A stretch of 64,000 bases of DNA from Ovis canadensis (taxonomy: Eukaryota; Chordata; Mammalia; Artiodactyla; Bovidae): the NCBI RefSeq assembly GCF_042477335.2, contig NC_091246.1, forward strand, positions 21,635,001-21,699,000, written 5' to 3'. This document shows, piece after piece, positions 41,401-49,508 of this stretch (its first letter is position 1; every line of letters begins with the position of its first letter). The notes beneath the pieces are model-generated. The model had not been told where the DNA came from and searched no databases. It worked only from the letters and a program-made list of their open reading frames with translations. A program made the position numbers and the translations under genes.

Positions 41401-41973
41401 CGTTCCTTAACAGGAACCCTTTCATTTCCTCCTCTCAAAACCCCAATGAGGTAGATACTATGATTACATTTTACAGACAAGGAAATAAGAAGGCACTCTC
41501 TCAATGATTGATTTTGCTACACTGCCTCTTAGTACCTGGCCCCTTAGTTCCCAATGAATGAAAAATCAGTGTATAGCTTCCCACTGCTAAATAACTACAA
41601 TCAATGCTGAATCTGGCACCAGACTCTTCAAAGAATATGAATATACTTTTAAAAACAAAGATCAAATGTCATTATATTTCTTTTTCAGAAATGAGCAACA
41701 CATCATTTCATCTACTTTTGGCTGTTTTATCTCCCTCTTCTTTTCAAATCAACTTCCCTTACTCCAAAAGGCTTCCATAATTATTACTTCTAGGTTGCAA
41801 CTGACAGAAGAAAAGCACACTCTGCTAGCATTATTTCCACATACCGTTGAAGAGACACCCCCAAGTTTAATTGTTTCCACTGTGGTCCCTGAATCTTCAA
41901 CAGCTGTCTTCTTCTCTGGAGGCACAGATGTGCCAGGCTCTCCAGCTGCTCTTTTATTTCCAATTCCTGACAT
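17318..41973 (-). CDS. RNF20: RNF20 (BRE1A), E3 ubiquitin ligase for histone H2B; whole coding span, 19 coding exons
   Basis: Nuclear RING E3 ligase. With RNF40 and the UBE2A/B (RAD6) E2 enzymes it monoubiquitinates H2B (Lys120 in mammals), which promotes transcription elongation and H3K4/K79 methylation. Coding exons in transcript order: 41845-41973, 36440-36607, 36173-36320, 35838-36020, 32904-33022, 28262-28408, 28005-28082, 27448-27567, 26143-26322, 25138-25273, 24698-24819, 24203-24573, 22858-22975, 22127-22276, 19589-19801, 18911-19036, 18612-18752, 17811-17912, 17318-17494. I checked every junction for phase; the sum is 975 codons plus stop, matching the human length I recall. Layout: short basic N-terminus, coiled coils through most of the protein, an Arg/Glu/Lys-rich low-complexity run (about residues 563-605), and a C-terminal C3HC4 RING (about 922-960). 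All introns are GT-AG except one GC-AG. Introns carry BovB, Bov-A and L2 insertions. No frameshift or stop was found, so the gene looks intact. Confidence 0.98.
17699..17788. repeat. (CA)n microsatellite with CAGACA interruptions
   Basis: CA dinucleotides with regular G interruptions (acacagacac). In the RNF20 transcript this is (UG)n, starting about 22 nt past the donor of the 17811-17912 exon. Confidence 0.97.
17811..17912 (-). CDS. RNF20: RNF20 coding exon 18
   Basis: Residues 884-917 ([15 protein letters not shown] to MEEIKDYK), phase 0 on both sides. Donor is GTTAGA, a weak match to consensus, followed by a UG repeat in the transcript. It leads directly into the RING. Confidence 0.97.
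18612..18752 (-). CDS. RNF20: RNF20 coding exon 17
   Basis: Residues 837-883 ([14 protein letters not shown] to DMFNFKRAQ), coiled coil. Phase 0, acceptor TAG, donor GTCAGT. Confidence 0.97.
18911..19036 (-). CDS. RNF20: RNF20 coding exon 16
   Basis: Residues 795-836 ([17 protein letters not shown] to ALEMNKRK), coiled coil. Phase 0, acceptor after a CT-rich tract, donor GTACGA. Confidence 0.97.
19589..19801 (-). CDS. RNF20: RNF20 coding exon 15
   Basis: Residues 724-794 ([18 protein letters not shown] to [10 protein letters not shown]), coiled coil with heptad-like Leu spacing. Phase 0, donor GTAACT. Confidence 0.97.
19971..20482 (+). mobile_element. BovB 3' fragment in RNF20 intron, with target-site duplication
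   Basis: Plus-strand 3' end of BovB, from 'accaacctagacagcatact' to the gaactgaactg tail. It is flanked by a perfect 10-bp direct repeat, aggaatacag, at 19961-19970 and 20483-20492. Severe 5' truncation. It is antisense to RNF20. Confidence 0.95.
20866..21062 (-). mobile_element. Bov-tA SINE in RNF20 intron
   Basis: Reverse complement has GGGGCTTCCCTGGTGGCTCA at the head, the promoter-like B box diverged (GGTTGATCC), and the body to the atagtcagacacaactt end. Same orientation as RNF20. Confidence 0.9.
21369..21423. repeat. AT-rich TATA-type simple repeat
   Basis: Alternating purine-pyrimidine AT-rich stretch (catatatatatgtttatat and related). RNF20 intron, no other function visible. Confidence 0.7.
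22127..22276 (-). CDS. RNF20: RNF20 coding exon 14
   Basis: Residues 674-723 ([20 protein letters not shown] to KKLAMAKQ), highly charged coiled coil. Phase 0, donor GTGGGC. Confidence 0.97.
22858..22975 (-). CDS. RNF20: RNF20 coding exon 13
   Basis: The first base completes the Lys codon split from exon 12 (AA|G), then residues to 673 ([18 protein letters not shown] to AAEKKSKAE). Donor GTAACC. Confidence 0.97.
24203..24573 (-). CDS. RNF20: RNF20 coding exon 12: Arg/Glu-rich low-complexity segment
   Basis: Largest RNF20 exon, residues 511-633 plus two bases. After [20 protein letters not shown] it has an acidic/Ala-rich spacer, then a run of alternating Arg and Glu ([20 protein letters not shown]) and Lys/Glu repeats. 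Such runs form long charged single helices. Compared with the human sequence I remember, the spacer ([16 protein letters not shown]) carries several substitutions while the rest is nearly fixed. Confidence 0.97.
24698..24819 (-). CDS. RNF20: RNF20 coding exon 11
   Basis: Begins with two bases finishing the split Gly codon (G|GC), then [20 protein letters not shown] to EAQSDLNK, residues 470-510. Donor GTAGTA. Confidence 0.97.
25138..25273 (-). CDS. RNF20: RNF20 coding exon 10
   Basis: Residues 425-469 plus one base ([19 protein letters not shown] to LAANEQA-G). Donor GTACCG, acceptor TAG. Confidence 0.97.
26143..26322 (-). CDS. RNF20: RNF20 coding exon 9
   Basis: Residues 365-424 ([20 protein letters not shown] to [10 protein letters not shown]). 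Phase 0. Donor GTAACA. Confidence 0.97.
27448..27567 (-). CDS. RNF20: RNF20 coding exon 8
   Basis: Residues 325-364 ([19 protein letters not shown] to [10 protein letters not shown]), phase 0, donor GTAGGA. Confidence 0.97.
27721..27946 (-). mobile_element. Bov-tA SINE in RNF20 intron
   Basis: Reverse complement starts GGCTTTCCTGCTGTCTCAGT and runs through the Bov-A body to a (CAG/CAA)n tail (plus strand ctgctgctgctgttgttg). It sits about 60 bp from the donor end of the 28005-28082 exon, in the sense orientation of RNF20. Confidence 0.9.
28005..28082 (-). CDS. RNF20: RNF20 coding exon 7
   Basis: Shortest RNF20 coding exon, residues 299-324 ([18 protein letters not shown] to TINARK), Gly/Tyr-rich and not coiled coil. 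The preceding intron is GC-AG. Confidence 0.97.
28262..28408 (-). CDS. RNF20: RNF20 coding exon 6, with GC splice donor
   Basis: Residues 250-298 ([19 protein letters not shown] to HLAEVLER). It ends GAACGG followed by GCAAGT, a textbook GC-AG donor. No GT in this vicinity gives an in-frame join to VNSKGYKV. Confidence 0.96.
29583..32038 (+). mobile_element. BovB LINE, 2.46 kb, with 9-bp target-site duplication
   Basis: 5'-truncated BovB in RNF20 intron, antisense to the gene. It keeps the C-terminal end of the endonuclease domain (SDHELL motif near 29906) and the reverse transcriptase. A 498-codon frame runs from 29825 to 31321, then the reading shifts to another frame at about 31207-31827, which contains RYADDT. 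The actacaacc repeat at 29574-29582 and 32039-32047 is a perfect 9-bp target-site duplication. The frameshift near 31210 separates the finger/palm region from the YADD catalytic box, so it cannot make a full enzyme. Confidence 0.96.
32140..32345 (+). mobile_element. MIR-like SINE
   Basis: Order of MIR landmarks: 'aagaacatgggctttaaaca', 'aatcactttctggctgtatg', 'gtttccttagccataagatg', 'taaagtacttaagtgccagg'. Old interspersed repeat in RNF20 intron. Confidence 0.7.
32904..33022 (-). CDS. RNF20: RNF20 coding exon 5
   Basis: Two bases complete Asp210, then residues 211-249 ([20 protein letters not shown] to KHCTMSQE). Cys in KHCTMS and Thr in QENTRL differ from the human residues as I recall them. 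Donor GTACCT. Confidence 0.96.
33472..33737 (-). mobile_element. Bov-A2-type dimeric SINE
   Basis: Two Bov-A bodies in tandem, both reverse: one 33472-33596 and one 33601-33737, joined by the gaaagtgaaaagtgaaagtg linker. The (CTG)n on the plus strand at 33472-33485 is the tail. Confidence 0.9.
35658..35679. repeat. Poly-A run
   Basis: About 19 A residues in the RNF20 intron between exons 4 and 5. No adjoining SINE recognised. Confidence 0.8.
35838..36020 (-). CDS. RNF20: RNF20 coding exon 4
   Basis: Two bases of Gly149, then residues 150-209 ([20 protein letters not shown] to LLSRKLSSG) and one base. A Ser-rich patch (ASSSSEE) is followed by coiled coil. Donor GTGAGG. Confidence 0.97.
36173..36320 (-). 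CDS. RNF20: RNF20 coding exon 3
   Basis: Residues 100-148 plus one base ([20 protein letters not shown] to ERKDDRER). Includes an acidic PEPEPDSDS patch. Donor GTGAGT, strong consensus. Confidence 0.97.
36440..36607 (-). CDS. RNF20: RNF20 coding exon 2
   Basis: Residues 44-99 ([20 protein letters not shown] to LIVNRYWSQ), start of the first coiled coil. Phase 0. Donor GTAGTA. Confidence 0.97.
38911..38932. repeat. (AAAT)n short tandem repeat
   Basis: aaaataaataaataaataaa inside the L2-like block. Confidence 0.8.
39325..39455 (-). mobile_element. Partial Bov-tA SINE inside the L2-like LINE
   Basis: Reverse complement holds the Bov-A body (TATTCCAGTATTCCTGCC to gtcgaacacaactgagc); the tRNA-like head is missing. 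It is younger than the surrounding L2-like DNA. Confidence 0.85.
41350..41500 (-). mobile_element. MIR-like SINE
   Basis: Reverse MIR order: 'actgagtacttaccatgtta', 'ccctttcatttcctcctctc', 'aatgaggtagatactatgat', 'ttttacagacaaggaaataa'. Confidence 0.65.
41845..41973 (-). CDS. RNF20: RNF20 coding exon 1 with start codon
   Basis: ATG at complement 41971-41973 in context CACGATGTC. Encodes [20 protein letters not shown] to LGGVSST, residues 1-43, basic then acidic. The ATG is chosen because it matches the conserved RNF20 N-terminus and joins in phase 0 to exon 2. Donor GTATGT. Confidence 0.97.
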
Positions 41974-41999
41974 CGTGGCACAAGATGATAGCTGTTTTC
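41974..41999 (-). other. RNF20: RNF20 5' UTR part of the first coding exon
   Basis: 26 bases between a CTCTCCAG acceptor (AG at complement 42000-42001) and the ATG. Confidence 0.85.
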
Positions 42000-42359
42000 C
42001 TGGAGAGAAAAAAAATCTTAGGTAAGATAGGCAAGGAGAGCAACTAGAGTCAATCTATGATGTAAAAACTAGCAACTTTTCCTGTCAATCCTTTAACCCG
42101 GGTCCACTAATTTCACACTTAGCAGCCTGATCCTCAGGTTCCTCTTGGAAAGAGAAAAGTAAATTGTGAAGTAAGAGTCGCAGCTGAATTTACCGAACTA
42201 CAAAGTTCTAAATAGGATGCTACTAAAATACAAGATAACAGGCAAAGGATGAAGAAACTTAGAAAACTTTCAGGCATCTCATTTCCTGAAATGCCAACAT
42301 CTGAAAATATAGTTTAATTTAGAAATATAGAAAATCAGTTAATTATACAGTGTTGGGAG

Positions 42360-42560
42360 AATCAGAGAGCTGGAAGAGACCTGGGAGATGTCTACTTTAT
42401 TAATACTGAACAAGCCATATATCATCTCTGAGCCTCAATTTCCTAAAGCAGAAATAACAACAGTATATGCTTCCTATGCTCCTCATAAGGAATGAATAAG
42501 TACAGAAAGACTTTAGCATAAGGCCGAACACGAAGCATGCACTCAGCAATGCTAACTCTC
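42360..42560 (+). mobile_element. MIR-like SINE
   Basis: Landmarks 'atcatctctgagcctcaatt', 'tcctaaagcagaaataacaa', 'ctcctcataaggaatgaata' and 'agcatgcactcagcaatgct' in MIR order. Confidence 0.6.
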
Positions 42561-42849
42561 CTTTTTATATTTGCAGTTTCCCTATTTCTAAACGCTCTCC
42601 CCACGAATTTGTGTCACCCTAGAGAAGCTAGATCTGGGTGTGAATCCCAGTACTAACTCTTAGAGAGCCGTGCTGCCTTGGAAAGGAATTTTTGATATGC
42701 ACAATGCAAGTGACCACATACTGTCTCTGCCCTACTTGCCTCCCAAGGTTTCGGAGCTCAAAAGAAGCGGAATAGATGCTAAAGCACTTTGCTACTGAAG
42801 GTATCAGCCCTGCCATCACCGAGACGACACACAACTCCGCTTCCAACTG

Positions 42850-43400
42850 AAGCTCCAGGAGAAGGGTATCGGTGGCAGCAACCTGAGTGGGACCTCGCCT
42901 GGAGAGAGAGGAGGAGGACAATGGCCTCAATCCGACTCCAGAGGGGCCAAGGACCCCAGCCTTCGGAGAGGCCAATTACAGGCCCGGGAGAGGGAGGCCT
43001 TGGAGCGGAAGAGGGTGGGGATACCCGTTGCCCGCTGAGTCCCGTCCCGCCCTTGGCCGAGATCTAACCTGAGTTCTTCCAACTTGCGCCTCCCGGGAGT
43101 GGAACGCGGGGCAGTTATTCACCAAGGTCCGCGTAGCCCTCCCACCTCTCACCCCTAACCCACAAGTGAAGATCCAGCGAAGCTTCCGGGAGGCGGGGCC
43201 AAGGGGAGGAAGAAGGGAAAGAAAGGAGGAAGTAGCTTCAATCTGGCAGCGAGGACAAGACTCAACCGGGCGGAAGTGACACGCATCGAGGGCGCCCCGC
43301 TTCCGGAAGTAAGTGCGGTCTAGCAGCTCTTGGGCACCCGGCGGCCGCTTCGTAGAGGCCTCGCTGACGTCAGAGGAAACGTCCCAGATTTTTTTCCCGT
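42850..43400 (-). promoter_or_regulatory. RNF20: RNF20 CpG-island promoter
   Basis: CpG-dense, GC-rich block in otherwise AT-rich DNA at the RNF20 5' end. Visible motifs: ETS/GABP-type GCGGAAGTG (43270-43278), a palindromic CTTCCGGAAG (43300-43309), CTTCCGGG (43183-43190), a GC box GGCGGGG (43192-43198) and a perfect CRE TGACGTCA (43365-43372). No TATA box. This is the composition of a housekeeping-type promoter. The transcription start itself cannot be fixed from sequence alone. Confidence 0.8.
43069..43180 (-). other. RNF20: RNF20 non-coding exon 1 (5' boundary uncertain)
   Basis: A donor CTCAG|GTTAGA at complement 43069/43068 lies in the CpG island and would splice to the acceptor at 42000-42001. 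The upper boundary is a guess bounded by the ETS and GC-box cluster. No in-frame upstream ATG is needed by the model. Confidence 0.5.
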
Positions 43401-43435
43401 TTGTTAACCATTGCTACTGCGACCTGTTTTTCTTT

Positions 43436-43646
43436 CTTTTTTTTTTTTTTTTTTTTTTTTACTGTGAATAGTGAAAATTGCTCAGTCGTGTTCGACCCTT
43501 TGTGACCCCATGAGCTATACAGTCCATGGAATTCTCCAGGCCAAAATACTGGAGTGGGTAGCCGTTCCCTTCTCCAGGACATCGAACCAGAGTCTCCCGC
43601 ACTGCAGGAGGATTCTTTACCAGCTGAGCCACCAGGGAAGCCCTTA
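43436..43646 (-). mobile_element. Bov-tA SINE with poly-A tail, just upstream of the RNF20 promoter
   Basis: Head at the high end (reverse GGGCTTCCCTGGTGGCTCAG), body to 43463 and a poly-T run on the plus strand at 43436-43460, which is its A tail. It lies within 100 bp of the CRE. Confidence 0.92.
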
Positions 43647-43649
43647 AGC

Positions 43650-46150
43650 GTACCCCCTCCTTTTTTTTTTAACTGAGTACCTTTTGTTTACAATGCCTAT
43701 TGTTCTGTTAGCTATTATTGGTTCTGCTCAGACTGGCGATTGGATAATGGCGCCGTCAATCTCCAGGGGAAAGGACTAAGTTTCAGACACCTCGGAAAAA
43801 TTACTGTGAGCCCCTTTTTGCTGAAATGAAAAGTTCTGGAGAAAACCCAAGAGATTCGGTGAGTTTAGAAGGTTGTGGCTATTACAGGGAAATGTATGAC
43901 AGCTCTCTCTACACATTAAAATCACTTGGGGAGTTTTGGTCCCTCTTGTGTAGGGCCTGGGCATCCACATTTTATTAAAAAAAAAAAAAAAAATTCCCAA
44001 CCCTCCCCCACCCCCACTGGATTCTAATGTGCAAACGGGATGGACAGTTACTACCTTTGTGTATCTTTTCAACAAGAAATTGACCAGGGAATAGATAAAC
44101 ATAAATCAATAAGTTGATTCTGATAATAACACTCGTCTATTTTAAGCTAATTAAGCATTGATTTTTTAGTTAATAACAAACTGCTATTTTCCACTCAATT
44201 AAACTGAATGTGTTTTAATGATAGGAAGGTTATCAAACTAATTTATTGATGAAAAGCTGTATGCCTCACAGAGGTATAAAAAACTACCCAGTAAAGTCAG
44301 AATGTAAACAGTGGGAAACAAGCGTTCATGTTTCCTGATACTAGAATTCCTGATACTAGAACACTTTGCCCAGCGGTAAAGAGGCAACTGGCTCCAAATG
44401 AACTCTGGGTGAAGCAGAAGCCTGAGAACCATGTTTGGGGACCTGTCAGGGAAAGCATTGTATGAAATGACTCTGACTTCTTTGCTCTTGGCAAATCTTG
44501 CATGCACAGAACCACTGAATGGCATGCACTGATTCTAGCCCAAAGTTTGTAAAGGTGAAAGTCACAAGCTGTACTTGGCCGACAAGTATGCTTTGTTTAT
44601 TTTGGACATTATTGACTGCCTTTTAAGATATTTTAGGACTTCTCTGGCGGACCAGTGGTTAAGACTCCATGCTTCCAATGCAGGCTATATGTTCAATCCC
44701 TAATCAGGGGACTAAGTTCCCATATGTCACATGGCATGGCCAAAAAATATATAGATAGATAGATTACCAACTTCTCTTGAAAATGTTGAAAGTCTAGCAA
44801 CACTAGGTTTATATTTTTGCATGGCCACATTGCCTAGAGCTGAGTGGTTATTTTATTCCTGTCTGCTGTGATCCCCACTGTTGGTTACTGATTGCCTGAC
44901 ACTAGTTGAATTTCATTTGAGTGTTATCAATGTGTGTTGTATTGTGCTAAATCAATTCCTGGTCTAAGAGAATGTTGTTGGTTGCCTACTCAGCATCCAC
45001 TTCCCCTCTCTCACCTGAGTAGAACACAACCAGGACTTTATTCATATGATTATTTATATCCAGTTAGACCCCTTCATTCCATATGTCTTGAAGGAAGCTG
45101 ACTTCACTTCCCTCTTCAAGGATTGTCTTAATTCAAATAGTAAGTCCCATTCCCAAACCCAAAGTTCTACTCTTAACAGTGGATAGTTTAATTGGGCTGA
45201 ATTGCTTGGAATAATAGGACTGAAGCAGTTTACTTATCTTCTGAATTTATTGTGAGGCCTGAAACTGTTGGAGCTTTCTTGTTACCAGGCTTGATAATGA
45301 AATCAACACAGAGATAGGAAAACTAGAAGAATCTCAGGGATGTTGCTCCAACTGAGTAAATGTTAAAATATCTAATTAGCTTTATTGAGTAATTCATGAA
45401 TTGGGCAGCATCCTGTTTAGCAAGTAGAGGGGAGCTCCAAAAGGCTATAGAAAGAGATTTTTAAAGGTAAGATCAGGAAGTCAAAGACAAAGATTATTTC
45501 AAACTTAGGTAGCCTGTCCATAGTGGATGAAGGGATCTTTGTGCCAGTTTACTTCATCTTCCTTTCAAGGATGAAAGGTTTACCTCATTGGTGCTGACCG
45601 CAAAATTCACACTGACCAGTTAGAATTACCTTCTTGGAGAAGATTGTGACTGCCATAAGGTCAAGTATTAAGTCTTCCTTTTAGCACAAGTAACTCCACT
45701 TTGGGCCTCTAATTCTTTTTTTTTAACAGGGAAATGGTGCCAGGTCAACTCAAGACACCCCTATTCCACCCACACTTCAGAGTGCTGGAGAAGATATTGA
45801 GAAGATAGAAGACCTTTATAGAACCTTTTAATTCTTACCATGTAGATAACCAGATTCTCCAGCTATTGGTGAGATCTATCTTTCCCAAGAGCTCCAGTCA
45901 TCTGACACCTTCCCAATAGCTTGTTCTGATTCAGAGAGGTGGCTTCACCCTAGAGAAAATGGAATAGATGAAAGGGAAGATGGCCAAGACCTCTTTCATT
46001 GACCACATTTCCAGTTTCTGATCATCTACTACACGTTCACAAGCTACCAGCCCACAATCGTAATCAAGAGAAAAAAAGAATAACCCTGGAAAAATAAGTT
46101 TGGCCCTCACTACTAAATGGCAGAACGTTTGCTGGGCTATAAGAATTTTT
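43650..46150. other. Intergenic region upstream of RNF20
   Basis: No gene recognised. Contains two inverted CCAAT boxes (attgg at about 43719 and gattgg at 43738) beside a ggcgcc, an A run at 43976-43993, and a CHR SINE (listed). Confidence 0.5.
44633..44750 (+). mobile_element. CHR-type tRNA SINE
   Basis: aggacttctctggcggacca, cagtggttaagactccatgc, ttcaatccctaatcagggga, then catggcatggccaaaaa and a GATA-type tail. Confidence 0.85.
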
Positions 46151-46157
46151 TTTGTGG

Positions 46158-46356
46158 GGGAAGCTTCCTTGGTGGCTCACGTGGTAAAGAATCTGCCTGC
46201 AATGCAGAACAGGGTTCGATCCCTGGGTCTGGAAGATCCCTTGGAGAAGGGAATGGCTACCCACTCCATTATTCTTGCCTGGAGAATTCTGTGGACAGAG
46301 GAGCCTGGCAGGCTACAGTCCATAGAATCACAAAGAATCAGACTCGACTGAAGCCA
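46158..46356 (+). mobile_element. Bov-tA SINE
   Basis: Full plus-strand copy: gcttccttggtggctcacgt, ggttcgatccctgggtctgg, cccactccattattcttgcc, ending cagactcgactgaagc. Confidence 0.92.
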
Positions 46357-46467
46357 ATTTAGCATGCACAAGGATATTTACTATTTTATACCTTTGAAAG
46401 CTCTTGTATTTGATTGCTTGTATCAACATTGTAATTTAAGTAATAATCCTTTTTAAAAAGGAGTAGA

Positions 46468-46666
46468 GGGACTTCCCTGCTGGTCCAGTGGTTAAGACCT
46501 TCCGATGCAAGGGGTGCAGGTTCAATCCCTGGCCAGGGAGCTAGGATCCCATATGCCTTGCGGCCGGAAAACTAAAACATAAAACAGAAACAATATACTA
46601 ACAAATTCAATAAAGACTTTAAAAATGGTCCACATCAAAAAAATATTAAAAAAAAAAAAAAAAGAA
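46468..46666 (+). mobile_element. CHR-type tRNA SINE with A-rich tail
   Basis: gggacttccctgctggtcca, ggttcaatccctggccaggg, catatgccttgcggccg, then an A-rich tail ending in a run of A. Confidence 0.88.
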
Positions 46667-46865
46667 GGAGTAGAGTCCTAAAGATTTCAAGTGATTTTTT
46701 CCAAGTTACTTAATGGCTATTTCTCCAAGGACCCGTCTTCAGGCTAGTTGCCAGTCTTGGTTAAATATATGGTTCTGCCACCAGGTGGCAGCAGGCAATG
46801 TGCTTTTCACCTCCAGTTTGTCAAAAGTGTTGAAGAGTACAATATTAACTCTTTGGCCATGTCTT

Positions 46866-47072
46866 AACTCTTTCCTAGTGGCTCAGACGGTAAAGTGTCT
46901 GTCTGCAATGCAGGAGACCCGGGTTCGATCCCTGGGTTGGGAAGATCCCCTGGAGAAGGAAATGGCAACCCACTCCAGTATTCTTGCCTGGAAAATCCCA
47001 TGGACCATGGAGCCTGGTAGGCTACCATCCATGGGGTTGCAAAGAGTCGGACACGACTGAGTGACTTCACTT
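46866..47072 (+). mobile_element. Bov-tA SINE
   Basis: tttcctagtggctcagacgg, ggttcgatccctgggttggg, ccactccagtattcttgcct, ending gtcggacacgactgagtgac. Confidence 0.93.
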
Positions 47073-47181
47073 TAACTCTTAAAAACCTGAACAACTAAGT
47101 AGCAGAGGCTTAATGCTTTCATAGAGGATAAAATTAAGATATTTTGGATTTTTGTTTACCACCTTGTCTGTGCTTGCTGCC

Positions 47182-47454
47182 GAAGAAGGCAATGGCAGCC
47201 CACTCCAGTACTCTTGTCTGGAAGATCCCATGGGCGGAGGAGCCTGGTAGGCTGCAGTCCATGGGGTCGCTAAGAGTCAGACACGACTGACCGACTTCAC
47301 TTTCACTTTTCATTGTCATGCATTGGAGAAGGAAATGGGAACCCACTCCAGTGTTCTTGCCTGGAGAATCCTACGGACGGCAGAGCCTCATGGGCTGCCA
47401 TCTACGGGGTCACACAGAGTTGGACACGACTGAAGCAATGCAGCAGCAGCAGCT
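47182..47454 (+). mobile_element. Bov-A2-type dimeric SINE with (CAG)n tail
   Basis: Two tandem bodies: first 47184-47311, second from 47323, joined by a ttcactttcacttttcattg linker. Ends in cagcagcagcagctg. Confidence 0.92.
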
Positions 47455-48146
47455 GTGCTTGCTGCAGATGTTCAGTAAGATTTTTGTTGTATCTCCATGC
47501 ATTCCAGTATTCCGTGTACTCTGGATTGGGTTATCTGTATACTAAACATGATTCTAGAAGTCCCTTATCCTATTTTTAGACTAGTTGTATTCTATCCAGC
47601 ATAACATCACTTGTTAAACAGAAACACAGATTCCATGGCATCTGCTTTATACTTGGTGAAATCTTAGAATCTTTGGGGGAAAGCTCTCTAGAAATGCAAG
47701 TTCTTACTTTTTAAATTAGGCCCCGCCTCTAAGCATGTTTGAGGACCACTGCTTTAAGTGATGATATCCGGCTCTGCCTGAGAGAGCTCTTCAGAAGCCA
47801 GCCCTCTCTTGTCCTCTCCCTCCCCTACCTTATCATCATTCACCATGGCTGCAGCCATCTCCTCCACACTCTGCCTCCTCCTCTCCAGATCACCTGGCCA
47901 ACTATGCCACACCAGGCCTAGCCCTCTTTGTGAATTCTGGGGACCATGATCTTGGCTCAATCCAGCGAGGCAGAGTCAGGCCTCTCATCCTCAGAGAGTG
48001 AGGATAGGGAGTCCCAGCAGGATCTATGGAAGCATAAGAGCTGATATGTGGTCACAGGTTGTCAGAAAACTCCACTTCTTCTCAAAAGTTATGTTCTATG
48101 TTACAGTCAGAAAAATTGTCTTTTTATACCGTGTGGCATTCTATGG

Positions 48147-48358
48147 TTCAGTTCAGTTCAGTTCAGTCGCTCAGTTGTGTCCGACTCTTTGCGACCCCGT
48201 GAATCGCAGCATGCCAGGCCTCCCTGTCCATCACCATCTCCCAGAGTTCACTCAAACTCACGACCATCGAGTCAGTGATGCCATCCAGCCATCTCATCCT
48301 CTGTCGTCCTCTTCTCCTGCCCCCAATCCCTCCCAGTATCAGAGTCTTTTCCAATGAT
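48147..48358 (-). mobile_element. BovB 3'-end fragment
   Basis: Reverse of the BovB 3' tail: ttcagttcagttcagtcgct at the low end, then the 'catgccaggcctccctgtcc' and 'gatgccatccagccatctca' segments. Confidence 0.9.
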
Positions 48359-48925
48359 AGAACTGAACATCTTCCCACTAAAAACTCTTTAAAAACATCT
48401 ATAGAAACATCTATTTCAAGCCAAGGGCCAAAATCACACTGAATAGTGATGTGTTACAAGTGGTCTTATTAAAGTCAGGGACAAGTCAAGGATGCTGTGA
48501 TCACCTCTATTAATTATCAATGCTCTGAAAGTTCTAGAATGTGCTATCAGACAAGAAAATTCCATAATAATTGTGGTTGCTGAAAGAGGGAAATAAAATA
48601 GCCACTGATTAAAGATGATATGATGGCTACCTGAAAAACCCGAAAGTAGCAGCTGAAACATAGTGATAAATCGAACAGCTCAGTCAGGGAGTGAGATGCT
48701 AACAACTCTCCAGAGTTACTGTTGGCAAAAGAATCAGTGTAACTGCTGGAAACTGCAGTGAGGAAAGGATGCAATCCAAAAGAGCAAGGTGGTGGGGGAA
48801 TAGAAATACCCTATGATTAAACTTAAGAGGAATAAAATACCAATCTGCACAAAAACATAAAGTTCTACTGAGGAACAAAGGATGGAAGGAAGGGATCGGG
48901 GGAGGGAGGGAGGAAGCTTGTATAA

Positions 48926-49212
48926 ATGGATGGATGGATGGATAAATGAGTGGATGGATGGATGGGTGGTTGGATAGATGGATGGATTGATAGATGGAGG
49001 ATGGATGGATGGGTGGATAAATGGATTAGTGAGTAGATAGATGGATGGACAGATGACTGGCTGACTGGATGAACAGGTGGATGGATGGATAGATGAATTA
49101 GTGAGTGGATGGGTGGGTGGATGGATGAATTAGTGAGTGGATGGGTGGGTGGTTGGATGAATTGGTGAGTGGACTGATGGATGAACAGATGGATGGATGG
49201 ATGGGTGGATAA
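48926..49212. repeat. (GGAT)n-type tetranucleotide array
   Basis: Imperfect GGAT/GGGT/TGAG units over about 285 bp. Its partner of opposite orientation is at 60900-61010. Confidence 0.95.
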
Positions 49213-49475
49213 CGGAGGATGGAATGAATAAAGCAGATGTTTACACTCCAATTCTAGAAACATATTCTACGAAATTGAGTAGGAGCTGGGTAATGATTGC
49301 TTTCTCCAGAACAGTGGCAAGTGTTTGGAAACGGCCTAAGTGCTCATCAGGGAGGGGTGAGGTACAGTCTGTGGACACCCCACAAGGAACAGCCCTCCCC
49401 CTCCTTCCTGCCACCTTCCCCGTCCCCAGGAGCTCATCAAGGGTTCTGCCGATGCCCCGCCCCCAACCCCATCCT
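49213..49475 (+). repeat. L1-like fragment, arm 1 of an inverted repeat
   Basis: The block (gaatgaataaagcagatgtt, gtgtttggaaacggcctaag, gtggacaccccacaaggaac) reappears in reverse complement at about 60660-60890. The phrase 'ggaaacggcctaagtgctca' resembles the 3' part of old L1 elements. Similarity by eye is high with short indels. Confidence 0.75.
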
Positions 49476-49478
49476 CAT

Positions 49479-49508
49479 GGGGTGGGGTGGGGTGGGGTTG
49501 GGGGTGGG
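49479..49508 (+). repeat. G-rich tract, G-quadruplex-type motif
   Basis: Repeated GGGGT units give at least six runs of four or more G separated by one or two bases. Confidence 0.8.

Noticed and set aside
42789-43067. 92-codon plus-strand frame in the RNF20 CpG island
   Set aside because: GC-rich promoter DNA keeps frames open by composition. It overlaps RNF20 regulatory DNA and has no recognised homologue.
48865-49263. 132-codon Ser/His/Pro-rich frame
   Set aside because: It is only the translation of the GGAT-type simple repeat.
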